Below are positions 37,547 to 48,002 of a stretch of DNA of 64,000 bases, piece after piece. A model generated the notes under the pieces. It was not told the DNA's origin, ran no database searches, and saw only the letters and a program-made list of their open reading frames with translations. Position 1 is the stretch's first letter. Every line of letters starts with the position of its first letter. The stretch lies in contig NZ_FREV01000002.1 of assembly GCF_900143545.1 (NCBI RefSeq), forward strand, positions 18 to 64,017, written 5' to 3'. The DNA is from Loktanella sp. Alg231-35. GTDB taxonomy: Bacteria; Pseudomonadota; Alphaproteobacteria; Rhodobacterales; Rhodobacteraceae. A program made the position numbers and the translations under genes.

Positions 37547-38184
37547 ATGGCCAGCAATATTATTCAGCAGTTCAAAAGCGCGTTCACTTGCAACGAATTT
37601 CCGCACGCGATGTTTTATGAGTTCGAGATCGGTCTCCGCTTCGCATTGGGGGGGAGGATGTACCGACCTCTCGTCCACTTAAGCGCTTCATCCAAGCATT
37701 TGAACGAGCAGATACTGTGTCGTCAGAACTGTTTGAGAAATCCAAGTCTATCTGGATGCTGTCAGCATCCTATGGTGGTGAACCACCCAAGAAGAAGCGC
37801 CTTAAGCCTTTCGAGCTTTGCGAGATTGAAGGCGCTTCATTCAAATACCTTGGAGCCATCCCGCAACAGGATGAAGACCACATTGAGGCGTTTGGTTCCG
37901 ATGTTTTTCGCCATTGGGACGCAGTTGAGCTGGATTGCCATAGGAAAATTCGCGAGATTTTGTGGCTTGCCTTGGGGGCTGAACTTGGAATCAAGCCGCG
38001 GGTCAATGCGGGTATCTACATCGTAGACTTTGATAGAAGTATCGCGCTCCACCCATATGATGACCGTGGGATGGACGTTGTTGCGATGGACAAGAAGCAT
38101 CTCAGTGATTTGTATCAGCTCCATGGGTCATGGCTCTTGGATCACGATATGTCTTCTTTGCGCGCTGTTTTCGAATCGGGCTAA
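37547..38184 (+). pseudogene. DUF3885-domain protein gene with a frameshift in a G7 run
   Basis: From ATG 37547, the frame reads MASNIIQQFKSAFTCNEFPH... to LRFALGG at about 37654, then drifts into unlike sequence. In the +1-shifted frame the protein continues as EDVPTSRPLKRFIQAFERAD, then SELFEKSKSIWMLS, and later ALHPYDDRGMDVVA and LHGSWLLDHDM, typical of DUF3885. Restoring one G to the seven-G run at 37648-37654 would give a continuous protein of about 212 residues, the usual size. Possible causes are a real inactivating deletion, phase variation or a sequencing error. The coding region is less G+C-rich than its neighbours. The function of DUF3885 is unknown. Confidence 0.8.
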
Positions 38185-38310
38185 ACATCCCCTAACTGAC
38201 CGAAAAGCCACAAAAACCACCTGACTCGCCCCTTCTTCTGGACACGACCGCTCCTGCCGCGCTAGTTTGGAAAAAAGTCGGGCGAAATGATCCGGCGTAT
38301 TGAGGCAGAT

Positions 38311-39486
38311 ATGGTATTTCCTGAGCGGTTTTCGGACCTCCCAGCAGCAACGTGGCCGCGCTTGCGCGCGCTCTTGGACGTGCCGACACAGGCGTCCGAG
38401 ACTATCAATATGACCATTGGCGAGCCGCGCCATGCGTTTCCAGCGTTCGTGGGTGACATCATCGCGGACAACCTTGCCGGATTTGGCAAGTACCCTGACA
38501 ATTATGGCGTTCCACCGCTTTTGGATGCCATTGGCGGGTTTCTTAAGCGCCGTTACAATCTGGACATTCCTGCCGCACAAATCCTGGCGCTGAACGGCAC
38601 CCGCGAGGGGCTTTACAACGCCGCGATGGCGCTTTGCCCGGAAGAGAAGAATGGCAAACCTGTCATTCTGACCCCAAATCCGTTTTATCAGGTCTATGCT
38701 GTGGCCGCCTTGTCGGTCGGTGCCGAGGCGATTTATGTGCCCGCGACCAAAGCCACAGGGCATCTGCCTGACTTCCATGCTTTGCCAACTGATACGCTGG
38801 ATCGCACCGCCATCGCCTATATCTGTTCGCCCGCAAATCCGCAGGGTGCCGTAGCCGATGAAACCTATTGGCGCGCGTTGATCGCATTGGCAGAGAAGCA
38901 TGATTTCATCATCTTTGCCGATGAATGCTATTCCGAGATTTTTCGCGACACACCGCCGCCCGGTGCGTTGCAGATCGCCCATGACATGGGTGCTGATCCA
39001 GAACGGGTCCTGATTTTCCATTCGCTGTCCAAACGGTCAAACCTGCCCGGTTTGCGGTCCGGGTTTTGCGCCGGTGGGCCCAAGGCCATCGCCCGCATCC
39101 GCCTGCTTCGTGCTTTTGCTGGTGCGCCGCTGCCAGAGCCCTTGCAGGCCGTCGCCGCCGCTGCGTGGAGCGACGAGACCCATGTGGAAGAGAACCGCGC
39201 GCTTTATCATCGCAAGTATGAGATCGCGGACGACATTCTGGGCCATATCAATGGCTACCAATCCCCGCAGGCGGGGTTCTTTTTGTGGCTTCCGACGGAT
39301 GACGGCGAAACATCGGCTGTCAAACTTTGGCAAGAGACAGGCGTGCGGGTGCTGCCCGGTGCCTACCTGAGCCGCGACACAAACGGGGGCAACCCCGGCA
39401 AGAAATACATTCGGGTCGCCATGGTGGCCCCAACACAAGAAATGCAGCGCGGTCTCACCCTGATCCGCGACTGTTTGTATAGTTGA
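38311..39486 (+). CDS. PLP-dependent aminotransferase (class I/II), DapC-like
   Basis: A 391-residue fold-type I aminotransferase from ATG 38311 ([11 protein letters not shown]); an ATG at 38287 would add eight residues. The PLP-binding lysine is in [16 protein letters not shown], with the upstream [11 protein letters not shown] aspartate for the pyridine nitrogen and the C-terminal arginine in [22 protein letters not shown] and NPQGAV are family motifs. Similarity to succinyldiaminopimelate transaminases (DapC) is suggested by order of motifs; this would fit lysine synthesis alongside dapB, but substrate choice is not proven. It precedes ftsK by 11 nt. Confidence 0.92.
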   Translation: MVFPERFSDLPAATWPRLRALLDVPTQASETINMTIGEPRHAFPAFVGDIIADNLAGFGKYPDNYGVPPLLDAIGGFLKRRYNLDIPAAQILALNGTREGLYNAAMALCPEEKNGKPVILTPNPFYQVYAVAALSVGAEAIYVPATKATGHLPDFHALPTDTLDRTAIAYICSPANPQGAVADETYWRALIALAEKHDFIIFADECYSEIFRDTPPPGALQIAHDMGADPERVLIFHSLSKRSNLPGLRSGFCAGGPKAIARIRLLRAFAGAPLPEPLQAVAAAAWSDETHVEENRALYHRKYEIADDILGHINGYQSPQAGFFLWLPTDDGETSAVKLWQETGVRVLPGAYLSRDTNGGNPGKKYIRVAMVAPTQEMQRGLTLIRDCLYS

Positions 39487-39497
39487 GGAACGGCAGC

Positions 39498-42383
39498 ATG
39501 GCTTCTTATCAGACACGGCGGCGCGACCCGCTTTTGGATAGCACCACGCAGGCGGCGATTGAAAAACGCAGCAAAGAGCTGTTGGGCCTTGGTCTGGTCC
39601 TGTTGGGCCTGCTGATTGGCGCGATGGTGGCCAGTTATTCGCCCACTGATCCAAGCTGGATTTCCGCCACCGACGCCCCGGTGCAAAATTGGCTGGGTCA
39701 TTTTGGTGCTTCGGTTGCCGCCCCGTTGATGATGATCATCGGTCTTGGCATTTGGGTCGTGCCGGTGGTGCTGATCACGTGGGGCGTGCGCTTTGTCATG
39801 CATCACGGGCAGGAACGTGCAGTTGGACGTTTGATTTTCGCTCCTGTGGCTATTGTCGTGGCGTCCGTTCATGCCGCCACATTGACCCCGGCCATAGATT
39901 GGCCCGCCAACTTTGGTGTGGGTGGTTTGTTTGGGGACACTGTTCTGGGTGTGATCCTGACCATTGTGCCTTTTGGCGCGATCTTTGGCGTGAAACTGCT
40001 GTCACTATTGACCGGTATCGCGCTGATTGCGCTGATGGCTTTCGTGCTGGGCTTTACCAAGCCAGAGCTAAAGACCGCTGGCCGCTTTACGTTTCTAGGC
40101 ACTGTCATGCTGTATGCGATGATCCTGCGCGTTTTGGGCAAGAGCGCTGAATTCTCGGCCATGGCGGCTCAGGGCGTGTCCGCCAATGTGCAGGCCCGCC
40201 GCGCGCAAATGCATGAAACCCATGAGGCGCGGACCCAAGAACCTGCTTTGTCTGCCCCGTTTGCGATGCCAGAGCCTCTGACATCCGCGCGCACCCGTGC
40301 GGCGGCTGTTGTGCGCTCCAACCCTGCAATGCCCACCGCTGAACCACCACTCACTGCCCCCGCGATCCCTGCAGCGCCACCACTTGCCGCATCTGCCCGT
40401 ACCACAGCAGAGCCGGACGCTCCGCAGGGTGGGTTCCTCTCAGGCCTGCTGAAACGCAATGACGCGATGCCCGAGCCAGAGCTGGTGACGCCGGAACCCG
40501 TCGATGTTGCCCTACCCGACGCGGGCAGCGGCGATCGCGTCAGCGCGCGGATTGCCGACGCCATCAAGAACCGCACGCCCGCACCGTCGCCTACCGGCGT
40601 GCGGATTGAACCAGCCTTGACCGCGGGTCGCGGCCCTGCACCGTTGGTGTTTGAACCGCTCGAAGAAGACACCTCGGACGAGGAAGAACTGCTGGAAATC
40701 CCGGTAGAAGCCCCCCGCATGGCAGCGCCGCATATGCCGATCCCAGAGGTCACCGTGCCAACGGCAGAGCCGCGTAGCGTGGTCCAGCACCCGCCCAAGC
40801 GTGCGCCGCAGCCATCCAAACAGGCCAAGGCCGAAGCGCAGCCTGCGCTGAAGTTTGAAGATAAATATGCCTCATACGAGCACCCGCCTTTGGGTTTGCT
40901 GATGAATCCGATAGAAATCCAACGCCATCATCTGAGCGATGAAGCCTTGGAAGAAAACGCCCGCATGCTGGAAAGCGTGCTGGATGATTACGGCGTGAAG
41001 GGCGAGATTGTCTCGGTCCGCCCCGGTCCCGTTGTCACGATGTATGAGTTGGAACCAGCGCCCGGTTTGAAGGCCAGCCGCGTGATCGGCCTGTCTGATG
41101 ACATCGCCCGTTCCATGTCAGCACTGTCAGCACGAGTATCCACCGTTCCGGGCCGCTCTGTTATTGGTATCGAATTGCCAAATGAGAACCGCGAAAAAGT
41201 TGTCCTGCGCGAGATCCTGTCCCATCGCGACTTTGGCGACGGTAACCAGAAACTGCCTTTGGCTTTGGGCAAGGACATCGGGGGTGAGCCGATCATCGCG
41301 AACCTTGCCAAGATGCCTCACCTGTTGATCGCAGGTACTACCGGTTCGGGTAAATCCGTGGCGATCAACACGATGATCCTGTCACTGCTATATAAGCTGA
41401 CACCGGAAGAGTGCCGGATGATCATGATTGATCCCAAGATGCTGGAGCTCTCTGTTTATGACGGCATTCCGCATCTGCTGTCCCCCGTCGTGACCGATCC
41501 AAAGAAGGCGGTCGTCGCCCTGAAATGGGTCGTGGGCGAGATGGAAGAACGCTATCGTAAAATGTCCAAGATGGGCGTGCGCAATATTGACGGTTTCAAC
41601 GGCCGGGTGAAGGATGCGCTTGCCATGGGTGAGATGTTCAGCCGGACGGTGCAGACCGGGTTTGATGATGAAACGGGCGATCCGATCTTTGAGACCGAAG
41701 AGTTCCAGCCAGAGGTTCTTCCATACATCGTGGTGATTGTGGATGAGATGGCCGACCTGATGATGGTGGCCGGCAAAGAAATCGAAGCCTGCATTCAGCG
41801 TTTGGCACAGATGGCGCGTGCTTCGGGCATTCACCTGATCATGGCGACACAGCGTCCATCGGTGGATGTGATTACCGGCACGATCAAGGCGAACTTCCCG
41901 ACGCGGATTTCGTTCCAGGTCACGTCGAAAATCGATAGCCGCACGATCCTTGGTGAAATGGGAGCCGAGCAACTTCTGGGCATGGGTGACATGCTTTACA
42001 TGGCTGGCGGTTCCAAAATCACCCGTGTGCATGGTCCGTTCGTGAGCGATGAGGAAGTTGAAGAAATCGTCAACCACCTCAAAGGGTTCGGACCACCTGA
42101 ATATATGTCTGGCGTTGTCGAAGGCCCGCCTGACGGGGCTGAAAGCAGCATTGATCTGGTGTTGGGCCTTGGTGACGGCTCGGACAGTGAAAACGCGCTT
42201 TATGACACCGCCGTGGCGATTGTGATCAAGGATCGCAAATGCTCAACATCCTACATCCAGCGCAAGTTGGCGATTGGCTATAACAAAGCCGCACGTCTGG
42301 TAGAGCAGATGGAGGACGAAGGCGTGGTCAGCGGCGCCAATCACGTCGGCAAGCGCGAGATTTTGGTGCCGGAGCAGCATTAA
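39498..42383 (+). CDS. ftsK: DNA translocase FtsK
   Basis: A 961-residue cell-division ATPase. Four N-terminal membrane helices (to about 220) are followed by a proline/alanine-rich linker (about 230-460). The motor has Walker [15 protein letters not shown] and Walker [14 protein letters not shown]. The C-terminal gamma winged-helix ([20 protein letters not shown]) recognises KOPS-like DNA. It coordinates chromosome dimer resolution with septum closure. ATG 39498 ([11 protein letters not shown]) is preferred to TTG 39483. The short linker is normal for alphaproteobacteria. Confidence 0.96.
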   Translation: MASYQTRRRDPLLDSTTQAAIEKRSKELLGLGLVLLGLLIGAMVASYSPTDPSWISATDAPVQNWLGHFGASVAAPLMMIIGLGIWVVPVVLITWGVRFVMHHGQERAVGRLIFAPVAIVVASVHAATLTPAIDWPANFGVGGLFGDTVLGVILTIVPFGAIFGVKLLSLLTGIALIALMAFVLGFTKPELKTAGRFTFLGTVMLYAMILRVLGKSAEFSAMAAQGVSANVQARRAQMHETHEARTQEPALSAPFAMPEPLTSARTRAAAVVRSNPAMPTAEPPLTAPAIPAAPPLAASARTTAEPDAPQGGFLSGLLKRNDAMPEPELVTPEPVDVALPDAGSGDRVSARIADAIKNRTPAPSPTGVRIEPALTAGRGPAPLVFEPLEEDTSDEEELLEIPVEAPRMAAPHMPIPEVTVPTAEPRSVVQHPPKRAPQPSKQAKAEAQPALKFEDKYASYEHPPLGLLMNPIEIQRHHLSDEALEENARMLESVLDDYGVKGEIVSVRPGPVVTMYELEPAPGLKASRVIGLSDDIARSMSALSARVSTVPGRSVIGIELPNENREKVVLREILSHRDFGDGNQKLPLALGKDIGGEPIIANLAKMPHLLIAGTTGSGKSVAINTMILSLLYKLTPEECRMIMIDPKMLELSVYDGIPHLLSPVVTDPKKAVVALKWVVGEMEERYRKMSKMGVRNIDGFNGRVKDALAMGEMFSRTVQTGFDDETGDPIFETEEFQPEVLPYIVVIVDEMADLMMVAGKEIEACIQRLAQMARASGIHLIMATQRPSVDVITGTIKANFPTRISFQVTSKIDSRTILGEMGAEQLLGMGDMLYMAGGSKITRVHGPFVSDEEVEEIVNHLKGFGPPEYMSGVVEGPPDGAESSIDLVLGLGDGSDSENALYDTAVAIVIKDRKCSTSYIQRKLAIGYNKAARLVEQMEDEGVVSGANHVGKREILVPEQH

Positions 42384-42443
42384 CTGTCAGCAGTGTTTCG
42401 ATAGCGGGTTGATACCCACACCAAAGCGGTATCGATTGGCGGC

Positions 42444-43649
42444 ATGAAGCTGACCGGCCCGTTCTTGTTTATCCTTGCGACATTGATGATCGATGCCATT
42501 GGCGTGGGCATCGTGTTCCCGATCATGCCCGATCTTATGGACCGGGTCGGTGCGTCCAGCACCGCGGAAGGTGCGTTCTGGGGTGGCATCATGATGTCGG
42601 CTTATGCCGCCGCGATGTTTCTTTTTGGGCCCATCGTGGGCAGCTTATCAGATGCCTATGGGCGCAGGCCCATTCTGATCGCGGCCTTGGTCACCCTGAC
42701 GATTGATTATGTGATCATGGCGCTGGCGCAGACCTATTGGGTATTGTTGGTGGGCCGTGTTGTGGCGGGGATGGCGGGGGCCACATATATCACGGCCACA
42801 GCGTATATTGCGGATATTGCAAAGCCTGACCAACGCGGTGCGGCCTTTGGCATGATTGGTGCGGCATTCGGAATTGGTTTTGTGCTAGGCCCGGCATTGG
42901 GTGGGCTGGCGTCTGGCTGGCATATCACGGCGCCGTTCTGGATAGCGGCAGCCCTGTCGGCGGCGAATGTGGCCTTTGGCATTTTCATCTTACCCGAATC
43001 CCTCAAACCAGAGAACCGCCGCGCCTTTGGCAGGGGCGAATTGAACCCCTTTGCCACGATCCTGCGGGCCTTGCGCGTGCCCGGCCTTGCCATCCCGCTA
43101 ATCTGCATCTTTGTGTTCGAATTTGCGAATATGGTCTATCCAACGCTCTGGGCGTTCTGGGGGCGCGAGGTTTTTGCCTGGGATGGGTTTACCATCGGGC
43201 TTACGCTGTCGGCCTATGGTGTCTTGATTGCCGTGGTACAGGCCGGTGTCCTGCCGCAACTGACGCGGCGGTTTGGCGATTACAACACACTGTTGTTTGC
43301 CATTGGGACGGCCATCATCGCGATGATCGGCTTTGGCTTTGCAGGAGCGATCTGGGCGATTATTGTCTTTCTGCCCTTGGCCGCACTATCCGATATGGCG
43401 CCGCCGCTGATGACAGCTTTTGCTGCCAATCGCGTGGGCGAGGATCAGCAAGGGTTGGTGCAGGGTGTCATTGCATCGCTGTCATCAGTCGCCGCGGTTG
43501 CGGCCCCCCTGATGCTGACCGGCGTGTTCGAGCGTTTCGTGAATGACGACGGATTATACCTGCCGGGAATGCCATTTCTGATCGGGGCGCTGCTTGTTGC
43601 GGCGATCGCGCCTTTGGTTCTACGAATGCGCCCGCAGGATACACCTTGA
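42444..43649 (+). CDS. MFS transporter, TetA-like (TCR/Tet family)
   Basis: A 401-residue integral membrane protein with about 12 helices. Early motif GVGIVFPIMPDLMDRVG and the A-motif GSLSDAYGRRPILI are typical of class TetA drug/H+ antiporters, as is the C-motif-like region GFVLGPALGG. Substrate may be a drug or a metabolite; resistance cannot be inferred. Stands alone between ftsK and cpdB. Confidence 0.92.
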   Translation: MKLTGPFLFILATLMIDAIGVGIVFPIMPDLMDRVGASSTAEGAFWGGIMMSAYAAAMFLFGPIVGSLSDAYGRRPILIAALVTLTIDYVIMALAQTYWVLLVGRVVAGMAGATYITATAYIADIAKPDQRGAAFGMIGAAFGIGFVLGPALGGLASGWHITAPFWIAAALSAANVAFGIFILPESLKPENRRAFGRGELNPFATILRALRVPGLAIPLICIFVFEFANMVYPTLWAFWGREVFAWDGFTIGLTLSAYGVLIAVVQAGVLPQLTRRFGDYNTLLFAIGTAIIAMIGFGFAGAIWAIIVFLPLAALSDMAPPLMTAFAANRVGEDQQGLVQGVIASLSSVAAVAAPLMLTGVFERFVNDDGLYLPGMPFLIGALLVAAIAPLVLRMRPQDTP

Positions 43650-43750
43650 TGGGTCAGTTTACGCTGATGGATCAGACACGAACGTCATAACCTTGTGACA
43701 AGAGGGTGTGAGGGACTACCCTGACAATATTCTGGATGGGGAGTCTTACT

Positions 43751-45709
43751 ATGCAACTTACATTTAACCGACGTCATTTTCTTGCCGGGTCTGCTGGCCT
43801 GATCGCAATGCACCCGTTTTCGGTCAATGCCGCCACCGGTCAGGCGCATTTGCGTTTGATGGAAACCACCGACCTGCATGTGCATGTGTTTCCATACGAC
43901 TACTACGCTGATCGGCCGGTCGACACTGTCGGCCTGTCCCGCACTGCCAGTCTGATCGAAGGCGTACGCGCGGAATCGACCAATTCGCTGTTGCTGGACA
44001 ATGGTGATTTTCTGCAAGGCAACCCGATGGGCGATTACATTGCCTATGAGCGGGGCATGAAAGAGGGGGACATGCACCCCGTCATCACCGCGATGAATGC
44101 GCTGGGCTTTGACGCTTCAACACTTGGCAATCACGAGTTCAACTACGGCATTTCGTTTCTGATGAAATCTGTGTCAGGTGCTGCATTCCCGGTTGTCTCG
44201 GCCAATGTGGTTAAGGAAATGGGCGCGTCGCCGACCGCGGACACGACGCTTTTGCCGCCGTATGTGATTCTGGACCGCGAGATTATCGATGGCGATGGCG
44301 CCGCCATACCGATCAAGATCGGGCTGATTGGTTTTGTCCCGCCGCAGATCATGAACTGGGACCGCAAGCATCTAGAGGGCAACGTGCAGGCGCGCGATAT
44401 CGTGGCCAGCGCGCGTGCCTATGTTCCGCAGATGAAGGAACAGGGCGCTGATATCATCGTTGCCATGTGCCACTCTGGCATTGGTGAAGCAAATGATAGC
44501 GACGGTATGGAAAACGCGGCTATCCCATTGGCTGCCGTGGATGGGATTGATGCGATTCTGACTGGGCACAGCCATCTGGTGTTCCCATCGTCCAACTATG
44601 ATGACTGGGCAGGCGTTGATACCGCCGCAGGCACCATCGGCGGCAAACCCGGCGTTATGGGTGGCTTCTGGGGCAGCCATATGGGCCTTGTCGACTTGTT
44701 GTTGGAAAATGATGGCGGGCAGTGGCGCGTGTTATCGCACACCGCCGAAGCACGTCCGATTTCGCGCCGCGAAGAGGACCGCAGCATCACGCCATTGGTT
44801 GAAGATTTTGAGCCGGTTCTGGCCTCAATCGCCGACGTGCATGAAGAAACGCTGACCTATGTGCGCACCGCGGTAGGCAAGACGGATGCGGCATTGCACA
44901 GCTATTTCGCGCTGGTGGCGGATGATCCGTCGGTTCAGATCGTTTCAAACGCGCAGGTCTGGTATATTGCCGAACAGATGGTTGGCACTGAATATGAAGG
45001 CCTGCCGATCCTGTCAGCCGCAGCGCCGTTCAAGGCGGGCGGACGCGGTGGCCCAGAGTATTATACCGACGTGCCGGTTGGTGATGTGGCGATCAAGAAT
45101 GTCGCGGATCTTTATCTTTATCCGAACACCGTGCGTGCCGTGAAAATCACTGGTGCAACGGTCAAGGACTGGCTGGAACGCTCTGCCGGTATGTTCAATC
45201 AAGTGGATGCAGGGGCCAGCGACGCTGTTTTGCTGAACCCTGATTTCCCCAGCTACAACTTTGATGTGATCGACGGGGTGACCTATCAGATTGATCTGTC
45301 GCAACCGTCAAGGTTTGACCGGGAAGGGGCCGTGATCAACGCAGATGCTAACCGCATCATCAATCTGCAATTCAACGGCGCACCGATTGATCCCGATCAG
45401 GAATTCATCGTGGCCACGAATAACTATCGCGCGTCTGGAGGCGGCAGCTTCCCCGGTGCCGATGGATCAACTGTGATCTTTGAGGGCCCCGACACCAACC
45501 GCGATGTCATTGTGCGTTATATCGTGGAGCAAGGCACTGTCAGCCCGCGTGCTGATGGGAACTGGTCATTCGCGCCACTGGCCGACACCACCGTGATCTT
45601 TGAAACGGGACCGGCGGGTGCGACCTATGCCGACGGTGTTCCGGGCGTGAATATCGAGGAAGCCGGGCAAAGCGACACCGGGTTCTCTCAGTTCCGCATC
45701 GGTCTCTAA
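43751..45709 (+). CDS. cpdB: 2',3'-cyclic-nucleotide 2'-phosphodiesterase/3'-nucleotidase (CpdB-like)
   Basis: A 652-residue periplasmic bifunctional nucleotidase. A Tat-type leader MQLTFNRRHFLAGSAGLIAM carries the twin arginine (R8-R9). Metallophosphatase motifs follow: ETTDLHVHVFPYDYY, LLDNGDFLQG, LGNHEFNYG, CHSGIGE and TGHSH. The C-terminal 5'-nucleotidase domain ends in FSQFRIGL. It would salvage phosphate and nucleosides from RNA breakdown. Start at ATG 43751, with GGGAG just upstream. A strong terminator follows. Confidence 0.95.
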   Translation: MQLTFNRRHFLAGSAGLIAMHPFSVNAATGQAHLRLMETTDLHVHVFPYDYYADRPVDTVGLSRTASLIEGVRAESTNSLLLDNGDFLQGNPMGDYIAYERGMKEGDMHPVITAMNALGFDASTLGNHEFNYGISFLMKSVSGAAFPVVSANVVKEMGASPTADTTLLPPYVILDREIIDGDGAAIPIKIGLIGFVPPQIMNWDRKHLEGNVQARDIVASARAYVPQMKEQGADIIVAMCHSGIGEANDSDGMENAAIPLAAVDGIDAILTGHSHLVFPSSNYDDWAGVDTAAGTIGGKPGVMGGFWGSHMGLVDLLLENDGGQWRVLSHTAEARPISRREEDRSITPLVEDFEPVLASIADVHEETLTYVRTAVGKTDAALHSYFALVADDPSVQIVSNAQVWYIAEQMVGTEYEGLPILSAAAPFKAGGRGGPEYYTDVPVGDVAIKNVADLYLYPNTVRAVKITGATVKDWLERSAGMFNQVDAGASDAVLLNPDFPSYNFDVIDGVTYQIDLSQPSRFDREGAVINADANRIINLQFNGAPIDPDQEFIVATNNYRASGGGSFPGADGSTVIFEGPDTNRDVIVRYIVEQGTVSPRADGNWSFAPLADTTVIFETGPAGATYADGVPGVNIEEAGQSDTGFSQFRIGL

Positions 45710-45719
45710 ACCAAACAAA

Positions 45720-45749
45720 AACCCCCGTCTGATCTCTCAGACGGGGGTT
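45720..45749 (+). terminator. Rho-independent terminator after cpdB
   Basis: Perfect 13-bp arms AACCCCCGTCTGA / TCAGACGGGGGTT with loop TCTC, followed by CTTT. It begins 11 nt after the cpdB stop. GC-rich core and position make it the clearest terminator in the window. Confidence 0.88.
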
Positions 45750-45876
45750 CTTTGATCGTAACGTCGAAGGGTCGCTTTTGGGCGTTTGTGGTTTGAGCTG
45801 AATCACAATTCGCTGTCTCTCCCTGACGGTCGAACGCGATTTGTGATGTTCTATCTCAAGTCAAACCCAAAACGCT

Positions 45877-46083
45877 TTACAGCAGACCTTCGCGCTGGAG
45901 CTTCTTACGTGCCAGCTTGCGCTGACGACGGATAGCTTCTGCTTTCTCGCGCGCTTTACGCACGGACGGCTTTTCGAAATGCTGCTTGAGCTTCATTTCA
46001 CGAAAAACGCCCTCACGCTGGAGCTTCTTTTTCAGAGCACGCAACGCCTGATCGACGTTGTTATCACGAACACTAACCTGCAT
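45877..46083 (-). CDS. rpsU: 30S ribosomal protein S21
   Basis: A 68-residue basic protein whose start ([20 protein letters not shown]) and [16 protein letters not shown] end are the S21 signature. Normal length. It stands alone, divergent from the COQ9 gene, with a purine-rich site (GGTGGTG) before its ATG. Confidence 0.97.
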   Translation of the reverse strand: MQVSVRDNNVDQALRALKKKLQREGVFREMKLKQHFEKPSVRKAREKAEAIRRQRKLARKKLQREGLL

Positions 46084-46191
46084 GTGGTTTACACCACCTT
46101 TCTAAGTTGGATTTGCAAAAATTGCAGGAAGTGGGCAGATAGCAAGAACATACTAGTTTGTCCAGTACAGGATAACCCGATGGAGGCCGCT

Positions 46192-46890
46192 ATGATGACC
46201 GCACCAATTGATCCCGCATTGGACCAGCTTTTGGATGCTGCACTGCCCCATGTGGCCTTTGATGGCTGGGCGCCTCACACATTTGACGCCGCCGTTGCCG
46301 AAGCCGGAATCGATCCGGCCCATGCCAAAACGCTTTGCCCGCGTGGGGCGATTGATCTGGCGATTGCCTATCACAAACGTGGAGATGCGGCGATGGTCGC
46401 CGCGTTGAAAGAGGCCGATCTGCATGACATGCGGTTTCGCGACAAGGTTGCTCATGCGATCCGCCTGCGCCTTCGTGCTGTGGATGATAAAGAAGCCGTG
46501 CGTCGTGGCACGGCTCTTTTTGCCTTGCCCCATATGGCGGCAGACGGGGCCAAGTTGGTCTGGGGTACGGCGGACGAGATCTGGAATGCGCTGGGCGATA
46601 CCTCACGAGATGTGAACTGGTACACCAAACGGCTGACCCTGTCGGGGGTCTATAGTTCGGTTGTGCTGTTCTGGCTGGGTGATGACAGTCTGGATGGACA
46701 GACCACAGATGCGTTTATCGACCGGCGCATCGACAACGTGATGCAGTTCGAAAAGGTCAAGGCGCAGTTGCGGGATAATCCGCTGACCAAACCTTTTGCT
46801 GCCACGTTGGATCGTATGATGTCAGGGGTTAAAGCACCGTCGAAAACACCAGATGTCGATCTGCCGGGTATGTGGCGCGATCCGCAATAA
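46192..46890 (+). CDS. COQ9-family ubiquinone biosynthesis protein
   Basis: A 232-residue lipid-binding accessory factor. COQ9 signature is visible in RFRDKVAHAIRLRL, HMAADGAKLVWGTADEIWNA and NWYTKRLTLSGVYSS. GGAGG at 46182-46186 points to ATG 46192 (or 46195, one codon later); an in-frame ATG at 46180 overlaps that ribosome site. Mitochondrial COQ9 presents lipids to COQ7; the bacterial role is presumed similar. It pairs functionally with the UbiH-like hydroxylase in this window. Confidence 0.93.
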   Translation: MMTAPIDPALDQLLDAALPHVAFDGWAPHTFDAAVAEAGIDPAHAKTLCPRGAIDLAIAYHKRGDAAMVAALKEADLHDMRFRDKVAHAIRLRLRAVDDKEAVRRGTALFALPHMAADGAKLVWGTADEIWNALGDTSRDVNWYTKRLTLSGVYSSVVLFWLGDDSLDGQTTDAFIDRRIDNVMQFEKVKAQLRDNPLTKPFAATLDRMMSGVKAPSKTPDVDLPGMWRDPQ

Positions 46891-46953
46891 GTTGGGTTTG
46901 TCAAAGCCCGTCTGATGCAGCATAGCTGGATTGCAGCGAAAAGGATCAGACCC

Positions 46954-47925
46954 ATGAAGGCAATCGAAATTTCACAACCCGGCGGGCCAGAGGTTTTGCG
47001 GCTGACGGATCGCCCCATGCCCGAACCTGCGAATGATCAGGTGGTGATCAAGGTTGCCTATGCCGGGGTCAATCGCCCGGATGCACTTCAGCGTGCAGGG
47101 CTCTACAATCCGCCAAAAGGTGCGAGCGATTTGCCGGGACTTGAAGCCGCAGGCGAGGTTGTGGCCTGCGGTGCGGGCGTGTCTTCGTTCAAGGTTGGTG
47201 ATCAGGTTTGCGCGCTTCTGCCCGGCGGTGGTTACGCCGAATATGTGGCGACCCCTGCTGCCCATTGCTTGCCGATCCCCGGCAGTTTGACCCTGCGCCA
47301 AGCGGCCTGCCTGCCCGAGACTTTCTTTACCGTCTGGTCCAACGTTTTCATGCGCGGCGAACTACGGGCCGGGCAGCGCTTTTTGGTGCATGGCGGCAGT
47401 TCCGGGATTGGGACAACGGCCATTCAATTGGCAAAATCCTTTGGCGCGCGGGTCTTTGCAACTGCGGGATCGGCCGAGAAATGTGCAGCTTGCGTGGATT
47501 TGGGTGCCGAAGCTGCGTTCAACTACCGTGAGAACGATTTTGTTGAAAAAATGCAAGTTCTGGGTGGGGCTGATCTGATCCTTGATATGGTTGGAGGTCC
47601 GTATATTCAAAGAAATTTGAAAGCATTGGCTGATGACGGAAAACTCGTGCAGATCGCATTTCTACAAGGGCCAAAGGCCGAGTTGAACCTGGTGCAGCTC
47701 ATGACGCGCCGTTTGACGGTTACCGGATCAACACTGCGTCCGCAGTCTGACCTCGCCAAGGCGCAGATTGCAGACGCATTGCGCGCCCATGTCTGGCCAC
47801 TGATCATGGCGGGCAAAGTGGCCCCCGTGATGGATCGGGAATTTGCACTTGAAGAAGCGGCAGCCGCCCATGCGCGCATGGAAAGCAGCGCGCATATAGG
47901 CAAGATTGTTTTGAAAGTCAGCTAG
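46954..47925 (+). CDS. NAD(P)H-quinone oxidoreductase (PIG3/zeta-crystallin type)
   Basis: A 323-residue zinc-free medium-chain dehydrogenase/reductase. N-terminal MKAIEISQPGGPEVLRLTD and the cofactor motif VHGGSSGIGTTAIQLAKSFG are diagnostic; the catalytic zinc ligands of alcohol dehydrogenases are absent. It would reduce quinones by NADPH. Start at ATG 46954 with AAAGGA 9 nt upstream. It follows COQ9 by 63 nt. Confidence 0.93.
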   Translation: MKAIEISQPGGPEVLRLTDRPMPEPANDQVVIKVAYAGVNRPDALQRAGLYNPPKGASDLPGLEAAGEVVACGAGVSSFKVGDQVCALLPGGGYAEYVATPAAHCLPIPGSLTLRQAACLPETFFTVWSNVFMRGELRAGQRFLVHGGSSGIGTTAIQLAKSFGARVFATAGSAEKCAACVDLGAEAAFNYRENDFVEKMQVLGGADLILDMVGGPYIQRNLKALADDGKLVQIAFLQGPKAELNLVQLMTRRLTVTGSTLRPQSDLAKAQIADALRAHVWPLIMAGKVAPVMDREFALEEAAAAHARMESSAHIGKIVLKVS

Positions 47926-48002
47926 ACAGCTGAACGCAGCGATCTTAACAATCGGTTGAGCGCACGATGGCGTGAAGGTGATGAAGGTGTGGAACCGCGC
48001 AA

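Noticed and set aside
38128..39021. 297-codon open frame antisense to the aminotransferase
   Set aside because: No motif or start context; the opposite strand carries intact PLP-enzyme motifs.
40169..40828. 219-codon antisense frame within ftsK
   Set aside because: Lies opposite the proline/alanine-rich FtsK linker; serine/glycine-rich antisense sequence is expected there.
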